Source: JAJPKK01 sp963807015 (GTDB lineage Bacteria; Pseudomonadota; Alphaproteobacteria; Rhizobiales; Xanthobacteraceae). Taken from it: DNA of 64,000 nt. The position numbers and the translations under genes are program-made. The stretch covers positions 1 through 64,000 of the forward strand of contig CAWEAS010000002.1 of the NCBI GenBank assembly GCA_963807015.1, in the 5' to 3' direction. Below the pieces are notes generated by a model. It was not told the origin of the DNA, did no database searches, and saw only the letters and a list, made by a program, of their open reading frames with translations. Positions 45,252 through 54,248 of the stretch are shown here, piece by piece (the first letter of the stretch is position 1; each line of letters opens with the position of its first letter).

Positions 45252-45499
45252 CAGGCGACGCCTCCTATCCCAGGCCCGCCCGTCACCACGGTCTCAAAAA
45301 AAGCGGTGACTGCTCTAGCGATCGGGCCCTCGCCGCACCGATCTCTTTAGATGCGACTATCAAGGAGTCAGCCATGCAAGATGGCACGAGAATGACTATG
45401 AACTCGCGGCAGCGCGGACGCGGGGCGCCGCTTTCTGCTCGCTCGAAGCAGTGGAGCCCGGGCTCCCAGGGGCAACTCGGGGCTTTATCGGTAGTAGAC

Positions 45500-45685
45500 C
45501 CTCGCGCTGCAATTTCGAGCTTGCGGGCGCGACGGATAGCCTCCGCCTTCTCCCGGGCTCTCTTTTCGGACGGTTTCTCGCAGTGGCGACGGAGCTTCGC
45601 GAAAAACGCCTTCGCGCTGCATCTTCTTCTTGAGCACCTTGAGGGCCTGATCGACATTGTTGTCGCGGACGAGAACTGCACGTGT
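45500..45685 (-). pseudogene. rpsU: ribosomal protein bS21 (rpsU), decayed copy
   Basis: bS21 is a ~70-90 residue small-subunit protein. The frame VLVRDNNVDQALKVLKKKMQ REGVFRE is a near-perfect bS21 start, out of frame with any initiator because one G seems lost (CGTGCAGTTCTC for GTGCAGGTTCTC). After FRE the frame changes and continues KLRRHCEKPSEKRAREKAEA IRRARKL, the standard end. Two lesions make it a pseudogene. A functional rpsU must exist elsewhere. Short upstream/downstream codons are not recognisable. Confidence 0.8.
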
Positions 45686-45937
45686 TGTTCCCGCTTAAGC
45701 CGGCGGTGCAGGACCCGACGGCAGCAGGGACGCATACCAACGCATCCAGGCTGTCATTTGAGGGAAAACCGGCTTGCCGCTGCATGGCTACATGGCGCTG
45801 CGGGAACTCAAAAACAACAGGAAGATCAAACTAAATGCGGAGAAAACCTCAGGTCGGCGAGAGTGCCGCGCAGCAGGGATCTGTTGGTCGACAAATCCCG
45901 TCTCCGACATCAGCGCGACTTCGTCAGCACCGGTGCA

Positions 45938-46765
45938 TCACGGACCCGCATGACCAGCCGATGTGACCTCGTGTGCGATTACCTTGAAGCTCGCAAGCGT
46001 GCACGGGCCGAATGAGGTCACGATCGCTACATCGGTGGCGTCGCGCCCGCGTGCCATCAAGATGCGGCCGATGCGCGGCCTGTTGTGGCGGGCATCGAAC
46101 GTGTACCAGCGGCTGCCGAGATAGGCTTCGAACCAAGCGCTGAAATCCATAGGCGAATCGTCGACCGGCACGCCGATGTCGCCGAGATAGCCGGTGCAGT
46201 AGCGCGCCGGAACGTTCATACAGCGGCAAAGCGTGATGGCGAGGTGGGCAAAGTCCCGACACACGCCGCGCCGCTCGGTGTGAGCGTCCCACGCTGTCTT
46301 GGTCGGGCTGGCGTGCTCATAACCGAACGTGATGCGATCGTGGACATAATTGCAGATCGCCGTCACTAACGGCCAACCCTTCGGAACCTGCCCGAACAGA
46401 GACCACGCCGTATTTGAGAGCCGATCGGTCTCGCAGTAGCGGCTACCTAGCAGGTAGACCAGCACATCTACCGGCAAGTCTTCTAGCGCGTGCTGGTTCG
46501 CCTGGGGAGCCGTCGCGTCAGGCTCGCCTTTGTCCTGCACGAGGAAGTCCGTCGACAGCGTCAGCCGGCCCGTGGGGGCGCGGATCACGTGACAGAAATT
46601 ACCGAAGCCATCGTGATAGGTGTTGGCTGGGATGGGCGGATCGAGCCGCATGCGATCCCAGGTCAGCAGATCGGGAATGCGTGAGGGATGGACGCTCAGT
46701 GTCAAGATCATTGGCGTCGGCTGCGGACAGTCATAGGAAATCTCGTAACCCGCACGAATCTTCAT
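45938..46765 (-). CDS. transglutaminase-like (cysteine protease fold) protein
   Basis: 275 residues from MKIRAGYEISYDCPQPTPMI. N-terminal beta domain, then the transglutaminase core: catalytic Cys in ERRGVCRDFAHLAITLCRCM, preceded by the NYVHDRITFGYEHASPTKTA W helix. The His/Asp block follows in GSRWYTFDARHNRPRIGRIL and MARGRDATDVAIVTSFGP. These are the Cys-His-Asp motifs of the bacterial transglutaminase-like family. Cytosolic; partner or substrate unknown. Start preferred over the Met 6 codons upstream because of family alignment. Confidence 0.87.
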   Translation of the reverse strand: MKIRAGYEISYDCPQPTPMILTLSVHPSRIPDLLTWDRMRLDPPIPANTYHDGFGNFCHVIRAPTGRLTLSTDFLVQDKGEPDATAPQANQHALEDLPVDVLVYLLGSRYCETDRLSNTAWSLFGQVPKGWPLVTAICNYVHDRITFGYEHASPTKTAWDAHTERRGVCRDFAHLAITLCRCMNVPARYCTGYLGDIGVPVDDSPMDFSAWFEAYLGSRWYTFDARHNRPRIGRILMARGRDATDVAIVTSFGPCTLASFKVIAHEVTSAGHAGP

Positions 46766-47064
46766 GAACCGGTCCTCGGCCACGGGCGCGTCCCTGCCGG
46801 ACGTCCCTCAAGAAGGTGAGGACTAAACAGTTCCGCCCTTCGTCCGCAAGCGACCGACCAGACGCCGGCCGCGGTCATCCTCGCCGACGCCGAAACCTAC
46901 GCAGGCGCCTCAGACCCCGACCTGCACGCCCGCGTTGCCGGTGGCAGCGGCTACGCAGTCACGGGGGTCTGCGTAATTCTTCGGGTTTGGCGTGCAGAGG
47001 GCGGTCTCTCCGTCAAGACCCACGAGATCGGCTACAATGTCGGCACTCAACCGTGGAGACCAAC
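46766..47064. other. 300 bases without a gene
   Basis: No supported frame; contains the ribosome binding site of the gene at 47065. Confidence 0.4.
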
Positions 47065-47283
47065 ATGGCATTTTGGAAGCGACTTACAGAAGTGGACGGC
47101 GGGACCGTAGACGTGAATCTCGATCAAGTGGCGTACCTCAGGCGTACGGGAAGTGTGTCTAGGATTTATTTTGGCGGCGGTGAAACCGATCAGGGCCGAT
47201 CTTTGACGGTAGCTGTAAAAGAAACGCCGGACGACATTTTAGACCCGCGGAAATTCTCATCGCAGCCAATGGGTTTCGGCTGA
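47065..47283 (+). CDS. FlbD-like small beta protein, copy 2
   Basis: 72 residues, MAFWKRLTEVDGGTVDVNLD, QVAYLRRTGSVSRIYFGGGE, LTVAVKETPDDILDPRKF. GGAGACCAAC before the ATG. It aligns with 39841-40038 through 'WKRLT..DG.TVDVN.D.V' and 'V.ETPD.I'. Function unknown. Confidence 0.72.
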   Translation: MAFWKRLTEVDGGTVDVNLDQVAYLRRTGSVSRIYFGGGETDQGRSLTVAVKETPDDILDPRKFSSQPMGFG

Positions 47284-47375
47284 TGGTATTCTACCGGCCA
47301 TGATGCCGATTGAACCGCCCGTCTCGCCGCTCTTTCCTTGTTGGTGTATTCTTTGCTCTCCCGAAGGGGGATCAG

Positions 47376-47675
47376 ATGGCGGTCTCTTGTACTGTATTCG
47401 TTGGCCACCCATCGACGGACGGCTCTCGCGGCGTTTTTGAGTTCGCGGAGATGCCCCGCGTTGGGGAGTCAATTATGTTGTCGGGCGTCGGCCTTGAGGC
47501 TCCGGCCAACCACACCGTTCATGAGGTGGTGCACATTCCTGGTCGGGACGGTAGCCAACCGTCCGTAGCGTTGATCGTAGTTGCGGAGGGGCATCCCGCG
47601 CCCCAGTGGGCGAGCCGCGAGCCGGGATTGGCAGCAGCGGCAGGCATGCGGCGGGACCGTCGGGACGGTGGGTGA
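47376..47675 (+). CDS. hypothetical 99-residue beta-rich protein
   Basis: MAVSCTVFVGHPSTDGSRGV, FEFAEMPRVGESIMLSGVGL, NHTVHEVVHIPGRDGSQPSV ALIVVAEG. The 'EMPRVGExIMLxG...YxVxxVxH' pattern is that of short rhizobial beta-barrel proteins of unknown function. GGGGATCAG precedes the ATG. The last ~20 residues are low-complexity. Confidence 0.6.
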   Translation: MAVSCTVFVGHPSTDGSRGVFEFAEMPRVGESIMLSGVGLEAPANHTVHEVVHIPGRDGSQPSVALIVVAEGHPAPQWASREPGLAAAAGMRRDRRDGG

Positions 47676-48137
47676 GCGTGAGCCGGTCCCGGCCCGTGTT
47701 TCCTCCCATCGCAGCTATCGGGAATGGACATGTCGCGACCGGGCCGGGCTGCCGTTCTCAACCAAGAAGATCTTCAGCGTCGAGATCAACTCTGACATAG
47801 TCGTCGCTTACGCACCGATCGAGGCCAGCCGGCCTTCTGGCCACATCCAACATGGTGCGATTGATCAACATGGTGCGATTGATTTGTCGAACGCCATTGC
47901 GCTTTAACGATCGACACCCCACACTGTTACAGGCAAGTAGCGCTTGTCTGAGAGCTGCCCAAAAAACGGGGACGTACCGAAATCTCCGCTCTCTGCAGTG
48001 GCAGCGGTGGTGCCATCGGCTGGCCCGGTAATACTCAAAAAAATAGCGGTCGTGGTGAGGATGCAATCGGCATCCGCATTCCGCGCGCCCGCGCACCGAT
48101 TGCGGTGTGCGTCCCTCTCATTCTCAAGGTGAAAGTC
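47676..48137. other. 460 bases without a supported gene
   Basis: Contains an exact two-copy 18-base tandem repeat. Long minus-strand frames here look like shadows. Confidence 0.4.
47848..47883. repeat. 18-base tandem repeat, two exact copies
   Basis: CAACATGGTGCGATTGAT occurs twice head to tail. Confidence 0.85.
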
Positions 48138-48521
48138 ATGGAAGTACCTGCAATCCTGCAAGGCGATTCTCTCACTCGTCTTTTGCAAGGCGCGGCCGTT
48201 GGTGCTGTCGCAGCGATGATCGTCGGCTTCGGCTGGGGCGGATGGACATTTGGAAGCACCGCCGAAAAGGTTGCAAAAGAGCGGGCCGAGTTGGCCGTGG
48301 TTGCGGTTCTTGCACCGATCTGCGTCGAACAATTTCGCCAGGCGGCCAACGCATCCGCAAATCTCACCGAGCTGAACAAAATCAGCTACGCGTGGGATCG
48401 CGGGCCGTTCATCGAGAAAGGCGGCTGGGCAACAATGCCCGGCAGCGAAAAGGCCGATTCGGCAGTTGCGAAAGCTTGCGCTGATAGGCTCGGTAGCCTG
48501 AAAGCAGCAGACCTGCGGTGA
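48138..48521 (+). CDS. small membrane-anchored protein, 'SLTRLLQG' family copy 2
   Basis: 127 residues from MEVPAILQGDSLTRLLQGAA (AAGGTGAAAGTC upstream). One hydrophobic segment (VGAVAAMIVGFGWGGWTFGS), then AELAVVAVLAPICVEQFRQA, NASANLTELNKISYAWDRGP, and AVAKACADRL. It aligns with 33723-34091 over the anchor and the PIC..QF block, with two Cys in matching places. Probably anchored in the inner membrane with a periplasmic helical domain. Located just upstream of groESL but separated by ~125 bases. Confidence 0.72.
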   Translation: MEVPAILQGDSLTRLLQGAAVGAVAAMIVGFGWGGWTFGSTAEKVAKERAELAVVAVLAPICVEQFRQAANASANLTELNKISYAWDRGPFIEKGGWATMPGSEKADSAVAKACADRLGSLKAADLR

Positions 48522-48647
48522 TGCGCGTCGACGATTACTTCGCGCGCGCTGATACCAATTAACCTCGCCGACTTCCTGGCCGCACACGCTGCGGCTGGGT
48601 GCGCGAGACAAATCAAATCGCCTATCAAAAGTTTAAGGGAGGCACCA

Positions 48648-48962
48648 ATGAAGTTCCGTCCACTCCACGATCGAGTTGTCGTCGAGCGCATCAATGCCGA
48701 GGACAAGACCGCTGGCGGCATAATCATCCCCGATACTGCCAAGGAAAAACCAAGTCAGGGAGAGGTCATCGCGGTCGGGCCCGGCGGGCGCGACGAAGCC
48801 GGGCGGATCATTCCGATCGACCTCAAAGTCGGTGACCGGGTGCTGTTCGGCAAGTGGTCGGGCACCGAGGTCAAGATCGACGGCGCCGAACTCCTCATCA
48901 TGAAGGAGAGCGATATCATGGGGGTACTGATCGAGACCGGCGCCAAGAGAAAGGCCGCGTAA
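48648..48962 (+). CDS. groES: co-chaperonin GroES
   Basis: 104 residues: MKFRPLHDRVVVERINAEDK, TAGGIIIPDTAKEKPSQGEV with the mobile loop, GDRVLFGKWSGTEVKIDGAE and the C-terminal ESDIMGVL. It caps GroEL during ATP-driven protein folding. AGGGAGGCACC is the ribosome binding site. No CIRCE repeat is visible upstream, so control by HrcA is unlikely and RpoH control is the better guess. groEL follows after ~80 bases. Confidence 0.97.
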   Translation: MKFRPLHDRVVVERINAEDKTAGGIIIPDTAKEKPSQGEVIAVGPGGRDEAGRIIPIDLKVGDRVLFGKWSGTEVKIDGAELLIMKESDIMGVLIETGAKRKAA

Positions 48963-49043
48963 CGCTTTCCAAGAGTTTCAACGTCATTGTGAGTGCGGCG
49001 GAAAAATGTCGCACGCGAAAGATGACCAATAGGAGTTACCAAA

Positions 49044-50675
49044 ATGTCTGCCAAAGAAGTTAGATTTTCGGTCGATGCGCGCGACAGGATGCTGCACGGG
49101 ATCGAGACGCTCGCCCACGCAGTGCGCGTGACCCTCGGTCCCAAGGGCCGCAACGTAGTGCTCGACAAGTCGTATGGTGCGCCACGCATTACCAAGGACG
49201 GCGTGACGGTCGCGAAAGAGATCGAGCTTGAGGACAAGTTCGAGAACATGGGCGCCCAGATGGTCCGCGAGGTCGCGAGCAAGACCTCCGATCTCGCCGG
49301 CGACGGCACCACCACGGCGACCGTGCTCGCCCACGCGATCGTGCGGGAAGGCGCCAAGGCGGTGGCTGCCGGCATGAACCCGATGGATTTGAAACGTGGC
49401 GTCGATCTCGCCGTCGAAGCGGTGGTGAAGGACCTTCAGGCCAATTCCAAGAGAGTCACTTCGAACGACGAGATCGCTCAGGTCGGCACCATTTCGGCGA
49501 ATGGCGACGCCGAGATCGGCCGCTTCCTCGCCGAGGCCATGAAAAAGGTCGGCAACGAGGGCGTCATCACCGTTGAGGAAGCAAAGTCGCTTGAGACCGA
49601 GTTGGACGTGGTCGAGGGCATGCAGTTTGACCGCGGCTATGTCTCGCCCTACTTCGTCACCAATGCCGACAAGATGCGGGTCGAAATGGATGATGCCTAC
49701 ATCCTGATCTCTGAAAAGAAACTGTCGGGCCTCCAGGAACTGCTGCCTCTTCTCGAAGCGGTAGTACAGACCGGCAAGCCGCTGGTGATCGTCGCCGAGG
49801 ATGTTGAGGGCGAGGCACTCGCCACGCTCGTTGTCAACAAACTGCGCGGCGGCCTCAAGGTCGCCGCAGTCAAGGCCCCGGGATTCGGCGACCGTCGCAA
49901 GGCCATGCTGCAGGACATCGCGATCCTGACCGGCGGCCAGGCGATCTCGGAAGACCTCGGCATCAAACTCGAGAACGTTACCGTCGCCATGCTTGGCAAG
50001 GCCAAGAAGGTGATCATCGAGAAAGAGAACACCACGATCGTCAACGGTGCCGGCAAGAAGGCCGACATCGAGGCCCGAATTGCCCAGATCAAGGCGCAGA
50101 TCGAGGAGACCACCTCGGACTACGACCGTGAGAAGCTCCAGGAGCGTCTCGCGAAGCTCGCAGGCGGCGTCGCGGTGATCCGCGTCGGCGGCGCGACCGA
50201 AGTCGAGGTGAAGGAGCGCAAGGATCGCGTCGATGACGCGATGCATGCGACCCGCGCCGCGGTCGAGGAAGGCGTGCTGCCGGGTGGCGGCGTCGCGCTG
50301 CTCCGCTCGATCAAGGCGATCGAGAAGATCCGCGTCGCCAATGACGACCAGAAGACCGGCGTCGACATCGTCCGCAAGGCGCTGTCCTGGCCGGCGCGCC
50401 AGATTGCCGTCAATTCGGGCGAGGACGGTGCGGTCGTGGTCGGCAAGATCCTCGACAAGGATCAATACAATTACGGCTACGACGCCCAGAACTGCGAATA
50501 CGGCAATCTCCTCAGCAAGGGCATCATCGACCCGACCAAGGTCGTCCGCTGCGCGCTGCAGGGCGCGGCGTCGATTGCAGGCCTGCTCATCACCACCGAG
50601 GCCATGGTGGCCGAAATGCCGAGGAAGCAAGCGGCGGCGCCTGCCATGCCGCCCGGCGGGGGCATGGATTTCTAG
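49044..50675 (+). CDS. groEL: chaperonin GroEL
   Basis: 543 residues, full length. It opens MSAKEVRFSVDARDRMLHGI, has the ATP site GDGTTTATVLA near residue 86, and ends in the GGM-type tail MPPGGGMDF. Hexapeptide-level agreement with alphaproteobacterial GroEL throughout (VVAAGMNPMDLKRG-like, PGFGDRRKAMLQDIAILTGG). Forms the tetradecameric folding chamber. Co-transcribed with groES. Several groEL copies are usual in Bradyrhizobium; this may be an accessory one. Confidence 0.98.
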   Translation: MSAKEVRFSVDARDRMLHGIETLAHAVRVTLGPKGRNVVLDKSYGAPRITKDGVTVAKEIELEDKFENMGAQMVREVASKTSDLAGDGTTTATVLAHAIVREGAKAVAAGMNPMDLKRGVDLAVEAVVKDLQANSKRVTSNDEIAQVGTISANGDAEIGRFLAEAMKKVGNEGVITVEEAKSLETELDVVEGMQFDRGYVSPYFVTNADKMRVEMDDAYILISEKKLSGLQELLPLLEAVVQTGKPLVIVAEDVEGEALATLVVNKLRGGLKVAAVKAPGFGDRRKAMLQDIAILTGGQAISEDLGIKLENVTVAMLGKAKKVIIEKENTTIVNGAGKKADIEARIAQIKAQIEETTSDYDREKLQERLAKLAGGVAVIRVGGATEVEVKERKDRVDDAMHATRAAVEEGVLPGGGVALLRSIKAIEKIRVANDDQKTGVDIVRKALSWPARQIAVNSGEDGAVVVGKILDKDQYNYGYDAQNCEYGNLLSKGIIDPTKVVRCALQGAASIAGLLITTEAMVAEMPRKQAAAPAMPPGGGMDF

Positions 50676-50808
50676 CCTCCTGTGCGACGGACGATGGCGT
50701 TGCCGATAACTACCGTATTTAGGGCGTCGACAACGTCCCTCGTTATAATCGTATATCGGTTTGCGGGAACGTCAGTCGAAGCGGTCGAGACAACCAAATG
50801 GTGACGCC

Positions 50809-51582
50809 ATGAGCGGGATCGTCATTCTCGAGATTATCGGCATCGCGGTGCTCATTTATCTCTTCGTATCGCTTCGCGTGCTGCGGCAATACGAGCGCGG
50901 CGTCGTATTTTTTCTCGGAAGATTCGAAGGGGTGCGCGGACCGGGCCTCACGATCGTTTTCGTTCCGATTCAGCAGATGACACGGGTTTCCTTACGCACC
51001 GTCACGATGCAGATTCCATCGCAAAAAATCATCACCAAGGACAACGTATCGATCGATATTGCCGCGGTCGCCTACTATCACATCTCCAATCCGGAAAATG
51101 CCGTCATTGTGATCGAAAATGTTTATAATGCGATCAACCAGATAAGCCAGACCACGGTGCGCAACGTCGTCGGGCGATTCAGCCTCGATCAGCTTCTCTC
51201 GGACACAGCGAGCATCAACCTGCAAATCAAGAACGTCATCGATGGTCACACCGAGCCTTGGGGCACCCAGGTAACGGCAGTCGAGATCAAGGACATCATA
51301 CTGCCCGACAACATGCAGCGGGCAATGGCAAAAGAAGCTGAGGCCGAGCGCGAACGACGCGCGAAGATTGTCGCCGCCGAAGGGGAATATCAGGCCGCTG
51401 TGAAGCTCGGTCAAGCGGCTGACATCATCACGCAGCATCCCGTGGCACTTCAGCTACGCACGCTCCAGACGATGGCGGAAATCTCCGTTGAAAAGAATTC
51501 GACTATTATTTTCCCGGCCCAATTCATGACAACGGTGCAGGACGCCGTCCGGTTGTTGGTGCAGGATTCAGCGTCGAAATAG
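50809..51582 (+). CDS. slipin (bacterial stomatin, SPFH family)
   Basis: 257 residues from MSGIVILEIIGIAVLIYLFV. N-terminal membrane hairpin/anchor, then the SPFH domain (VLRQYERGVVFFLGRFEGVR GPGL, IITKDNVSIDIAAVAYYHIS, QTTVRNVVGRFSLDQLLSD). The C-terminal helix AKEAEAERERRAKIVAAEGE YQAA follows. This is the slipin-2 pattern. Such proteins organise membrane domains and are often paired with an NfeD protease; none is adjacent. It follows groEL by ~130 bases, probably with its own promoter. Confidence 0.92.
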   Translation: MSGIVILEIIGIAVLIYLFVSLRVLRQYERGVVFFLGRFEGVRGPGLTIVFVPIQQMTRVSLRTVTMQIPSQKIITKDNVSIDIAAVAYYHISNPENAVIVIENVYNAINQISQTTVRNVVGRFSLDQLLSDTASINLQIKNVIDGHTEPWGTQVTAVEIKDIILPDNMQRAMAKEAEAERERRAKIVAAEGEYQAAVKLGQAADIITQHPVALQLRTLQTMAEISVEKNSTIIFPAQFMTTVQDAVRLLVQDSASK

Positions 51583-51686
51583 CGCGCTGCCAAGCGGGGA
51601 GCACGGCGAATCGCCGTCGCAATTGACGCTGCGCACTCCGGCTCAATCGCCCGCGGGACTCGACTGCCCGCAGAACCGAGGTTACG

Positions 51687-51908
51687 ATGCCAAATGTAGA
51701 TGCGAACATAATAAGCTTTCAGTGCCCAAAATGCGGGTGCGATCTTCAACAGACGATTGGATTTTTGAAAAGTAATAAACGACTAGTCTGCGACGGTTGC
51801 GGAATAAGCATCAGCTTCGACACCGCTAAACTTGCAGAGGCCACTGGGATTTTTCAAGAAGCAATTGAGAGCCTGCCTAACGAGATCACGATCAAGTTTT
51901 TTCGCTAA
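51687..51908 (+). CDS. small zinc-ribbon protein
   Basis: 73 residues: MPNVDANIISFQCPKCGCDL, QQTIGFLKSNKRLVCDGCGI SISFDTAKLAEATGIFQEAI. Two CxxC knuckles ~20 residues apart, then an amphipathic helix. More AT-rich codons than the flanking groEL. Function unknown. Confidence 0.68.
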   Translation: MPNVDANIISFQCPKCGCDLQQTIGFLKSNKRLVCDGCGISISFDTAKLAEATGIFQEAIESLPNEITIKFFR

Positions 51909-52018
51909 TCTGCTTCTCCGCGCCGGAGGGCGCCAGAGATCGTCAGTCTATTACAATCGATCTTATCATCCCCATATGTAAACTGTTCGACGGAACTCGG
52001 ACCTATGGAGGTGATCGC

Positions 52019-52204
52019 GTGAATTATTATTTCGTTCCTTACTACGTCAACATCGTGCAATCTGATATTCGCGGGATCAAGTGCGGCTGGTACTCGATGG
52101 ACGAGTGGGGCAAGCTGGGTTCCGGGCCGTTTCCGAGCGCGATCGAATGCCTCGGGACAGGCTCACAAGTAAAGAATGGGCCCACGCCGAAGTGGTTGCA
52201 GTGA
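52019..52204 (+). CDS. hypothetical 61-residue protein
   Basis: From a GTG with GGAGGTGATCGC before it, one of the best ribosome sites here. Sequence MNYYFVPYYVNIVQSDIRGI, KCGWYSMDEWGKLGSGPFPS, AIECLGTGSQVKNGPTPKWL. Aromatic-rich start and 'GPFPSAIECL' end. No family recognised. Confidence 0.62.
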   Translation: MNYYFVPYYVNIVQSDIRGIKCGWYSMDEWGKLGSGPFPSAIECLGTGSQVKNGPTPKWLQ

Positions 52205-52690
52205 CCGTTTCGCAGTCCAATCGGCTTCGGCCTGCGCGTTCTCCGGGAGTGCGGGCCCGCCCTGCTGTTTTAGAAATCGTTGTCGTGCAAATACTGGAGA
52301 GGAAGCCGCCGTCGCCGGCCGCCGGTCTAGGACGGTCAATCCCCTGGCTCAATTTCCGCCGATCGACCGGCAGGCCTGCTGCTGGCGGATTCGGCCGACC
52401 ATCCCGAATGCGAGATTAGGCTTCCAACGATCATTCGCGGAACGATCGGCGCGCCGACAATGTGGAGATTGAAGACCTCTTCGGCCTTAATCGCCGGCAG
52501 ATACGGTGGGCGAGACGCCCCAATGATCCCAAAGACGGTCGCGCCGCTGAAACCATGATCGAAGCCGAGCGAGCTAACAGTTTTTCTTTCCGCCGGCCAC
52601 TCATAACGCGGTGCAGCGCCATTTGTTGGATGGTCGTCTGAATTGACGGAGATCAATGCTGGGCGGGGCGGCCCAAAGCCAGATAGTGTC
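52205..52690. other. 480 bases without a supported gene
   Basis: Overlapping frames on both strands lack recognisable content. Confidence 0.4.
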
Positions 52691-52879
52691 ATGGATTGGC
52701 ACCCGATATCGAACGCTCCGTTCGACCGCGAGCTTGAACTTGCGGTGATCGATGCCGCCGGGACACATGCTCTCGTATCTCCATGCCGCCGCACTCTCGG
52801 CGGATGGACCAACGCGGAGACCAAGCAGTCGATAGATGTGCGTCCGACACACTGGCGGGAATGGACTACGACAACCTAA
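52691..52879 (+). CDS. short conserved protein, 'DWxPISxAPFD' type
   Basis: 62 residues, MDWHPISNAPFDRELELAVI, DAAGTHALVSPCRRTLGGWT NAETKQSIDVRPTHWREW. The start 'WxPIxxAPxD' and end 'PTHWRxW' match the short DUF551-like pattern found in phages and rhizobia. It may bind a ligand or act in regulation; function unknown. Confidence 0.68.
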   Translation: MDWHPISNAPFDRELELAVIDAAGTHALVSPCRRTLGGWTNAETKQSIDVRPTHWREWTTTT

Positions 52880-52938
52880 GCGTTCGCGCAGTCCGCATCC
52901 GCCTTCTTCGACGCAGCCAACCTCACCGCGCCGTGGAG

Positions 52939-53085
52939 CTATTCTTCCGTTGGTTGCGAAGGCCGATCTTTTGTCTCTTCTTCCACCAGCAGCTTCAGGA
53001 TGCGTTGGCGTTCCAATTCGTCAGTCGTCCTCGCTAACAATTTCCGATAGTGAATGAGATTCTGGATGTGAACAAATCTTTCCAT
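52939..53085 (-). CDS. short helical protein, paralogue of 9911-10069
   Basis: 48 residues, MERFVHIQNLIHYRKLLART TDELERQRILKLLVEEETKD. AAGGAAGCACGGCC precedes the ATG. Same length and layout as the gene at 9911 (F.R.QN..RY..LL....DE.QR..IL.LL.EE). Function unknown. Confidence 0.62.
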   Translation of the reverse strand: MERFVHIQNLIHYRKLLARTTDELERQRILKLLVEEETKDRPSQPTEE

Positions 53086-53348
53086 GGCCGTGCTTCCTTC
53101 TTGGTCGCACGGGCGAGAGCGTATTTATCTCTCAGTCGCCGGCGCCCGGGGGTAGCTGCCGACAATGGACGTGACGATACACCGGATTTGGACAATGTGA
53201 TCGTGAAAAGGGGCCGACGAAATCAATCCGTCGGCGACCGGTTCTCCGATCCGCCGGCCGTCAATTATGCAGAATGCCTCGCCGCGGTGCCGCAATCGCC
53301 GCTTCGAAAAGGACCGAAGTCCAAATCATTCGGGCCGCAGAGACCAAG

Positions 53349-53765
53349 CTAACGGGAGATCTCGGCCGAAGGCCATGTGCCCATTGCTTTCGCGACCAAT
53401 GTGCCGTTCTCATCTAGCACAGAGACGGTGACCCTTTGCGACTTGCGAGCGAGTTCGTTGGCGACAGTGGCGGCGTGAAGTTCAGCTTCTTCCAGCGTGG
53501 AGAACTCTTCGCCGATATCTTCAGTCACGCTGAGGCCGTTGAAGTCGGCTCGAAAGAAATAGCGGGGCATCCCGGATTTTCGAGCATGTGCGCGAGGCGA
53601 GAAAACCTGCTCGGCTGTTGGGGCCGGACTTTCGACCACAAGGGCGCGAGCGAAATATCTACCCGCAGCGGCGCGGAGACCTTCGGCCGCATGAGGGTCG
53701 CTCATCGCCCGAGCCATTTGCAGGCACAATTCGGCTTGCGAACGCAAGTAGCCGGCCCCTTCCAT
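53349..53765 (-). CDS. fusion of a helical-hairpin protein and a DUF6894-like domain
   Basis: 138 residues from MEGAGYLRSQAELCLQMARA. Residues 1-60 are the YR..A..CL.MA family (..MSDPHAAEGLRAAAGRYF ARA). Residues ~66-138 begin MPRYFFRADFNGLSVTEDIG, EEFSTLEEAELHAATVANEL, VSVLDENGTLVAKAMG, the short DUF6894-type pattern (MPRYFFHxxDG..). In relatives these are separate genes; here no stop separates them. The internal ATG (MPRYFF) could also start a second product. Confidence 0.6.
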   Translation of the reverse strand: MEGAGYLRSQAELCLQMARAMSDPHAAEGLRAAAGRYFARALVVESPAPTAEQVFSPRAHARKSGMPRYFFRADFNGLSVTEDIGEEFSTLEEAELHAATVANELARKSQRVTVSVLDENGTLVAKAMGTWPSAEISR

Positions 53766-53810
53766 GGGCGCTCCTTCGCGGACGTGTAGGTGAAGCGCCC
53801 AGACGAGCAA

Positions 53811-53999
53811 GCTAGTGCTCGGGTGTCATTGGCCGTGTTTTGCGAGCGATCCTAGGCAGGGGCGACGTCATCCGCCTCTTTTGCCTCACTACCATAACTA
53901 CGCAGGCACCGTCGGGTTCCCCACGTGCCCGGGAATTTCTTTAAGTTGAGCGATCAGTCGGGATCGATGCGGCCGTGCAGCCGATCGGAGTAGCCGCCG
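53811..53999. other. gap with no gene
   Basis: Nothing recognised between the fusion gene and the 'MFYQYGSV' gene. Confidence 0.35.
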
Positions 54000-54248
54000 C
54001 TATTTCGGCCGGCAACGCGGCGAGATCGATTGGCTCGACAAGGCACCCGCTTCGCACGCGATTAGCTCGATCGGGATATCCAACTCGGGTAGCGGTTTGC
54101 GGATTACGAAGACGCGGGAACTCGCGCATGGGGCATACCGGCATGCAAATGTGAGCTTGGTGACGACAGCATCAACCGGCACGATGGTGACCAGCCGCAT
54201 CGAGGACTTGCACGAAGGACACCGCACCGAGCCATATTGATAGAACAT
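54000..54248 (-). CDS. short Cys protein, 'MFYQYGSV' family copy 3
   Basis: 82 residues from MFYQYGSVRCPSCKSSMRLV, TIVPVDAVVTKLTFACRYAP CASSRVFVIRKPLPEL. The Met 12 codons upstream (54284) is an alternative start. CxxC..C-x4-C arrangement as in the other two copies; the paralogues differ mostly in the tail. Possibly a zinc-binding adaptor. Confidence 0.7.
   Translation of the reverse strand: MFYQYGSVRCPSCKSSMRLVTIVPVDAVVTKLTFACRYAPCASSRVFVIRKPLPELDIPIELIACEAGALSSQSISPRCRPK

Noticed and set aside
48522..48647. CIRCE operator (TTAGCACTC-N9-GAGTGCTAA) upstream of groES
   Set aside because: No match to either arm in the interval.
48984..50630. 548-codon minus-strand frame opposite groEL
   Set aside because: It is the antisense shadow of groEL, with His/Asp/Leu-rich content typical of GC-rich shadows.
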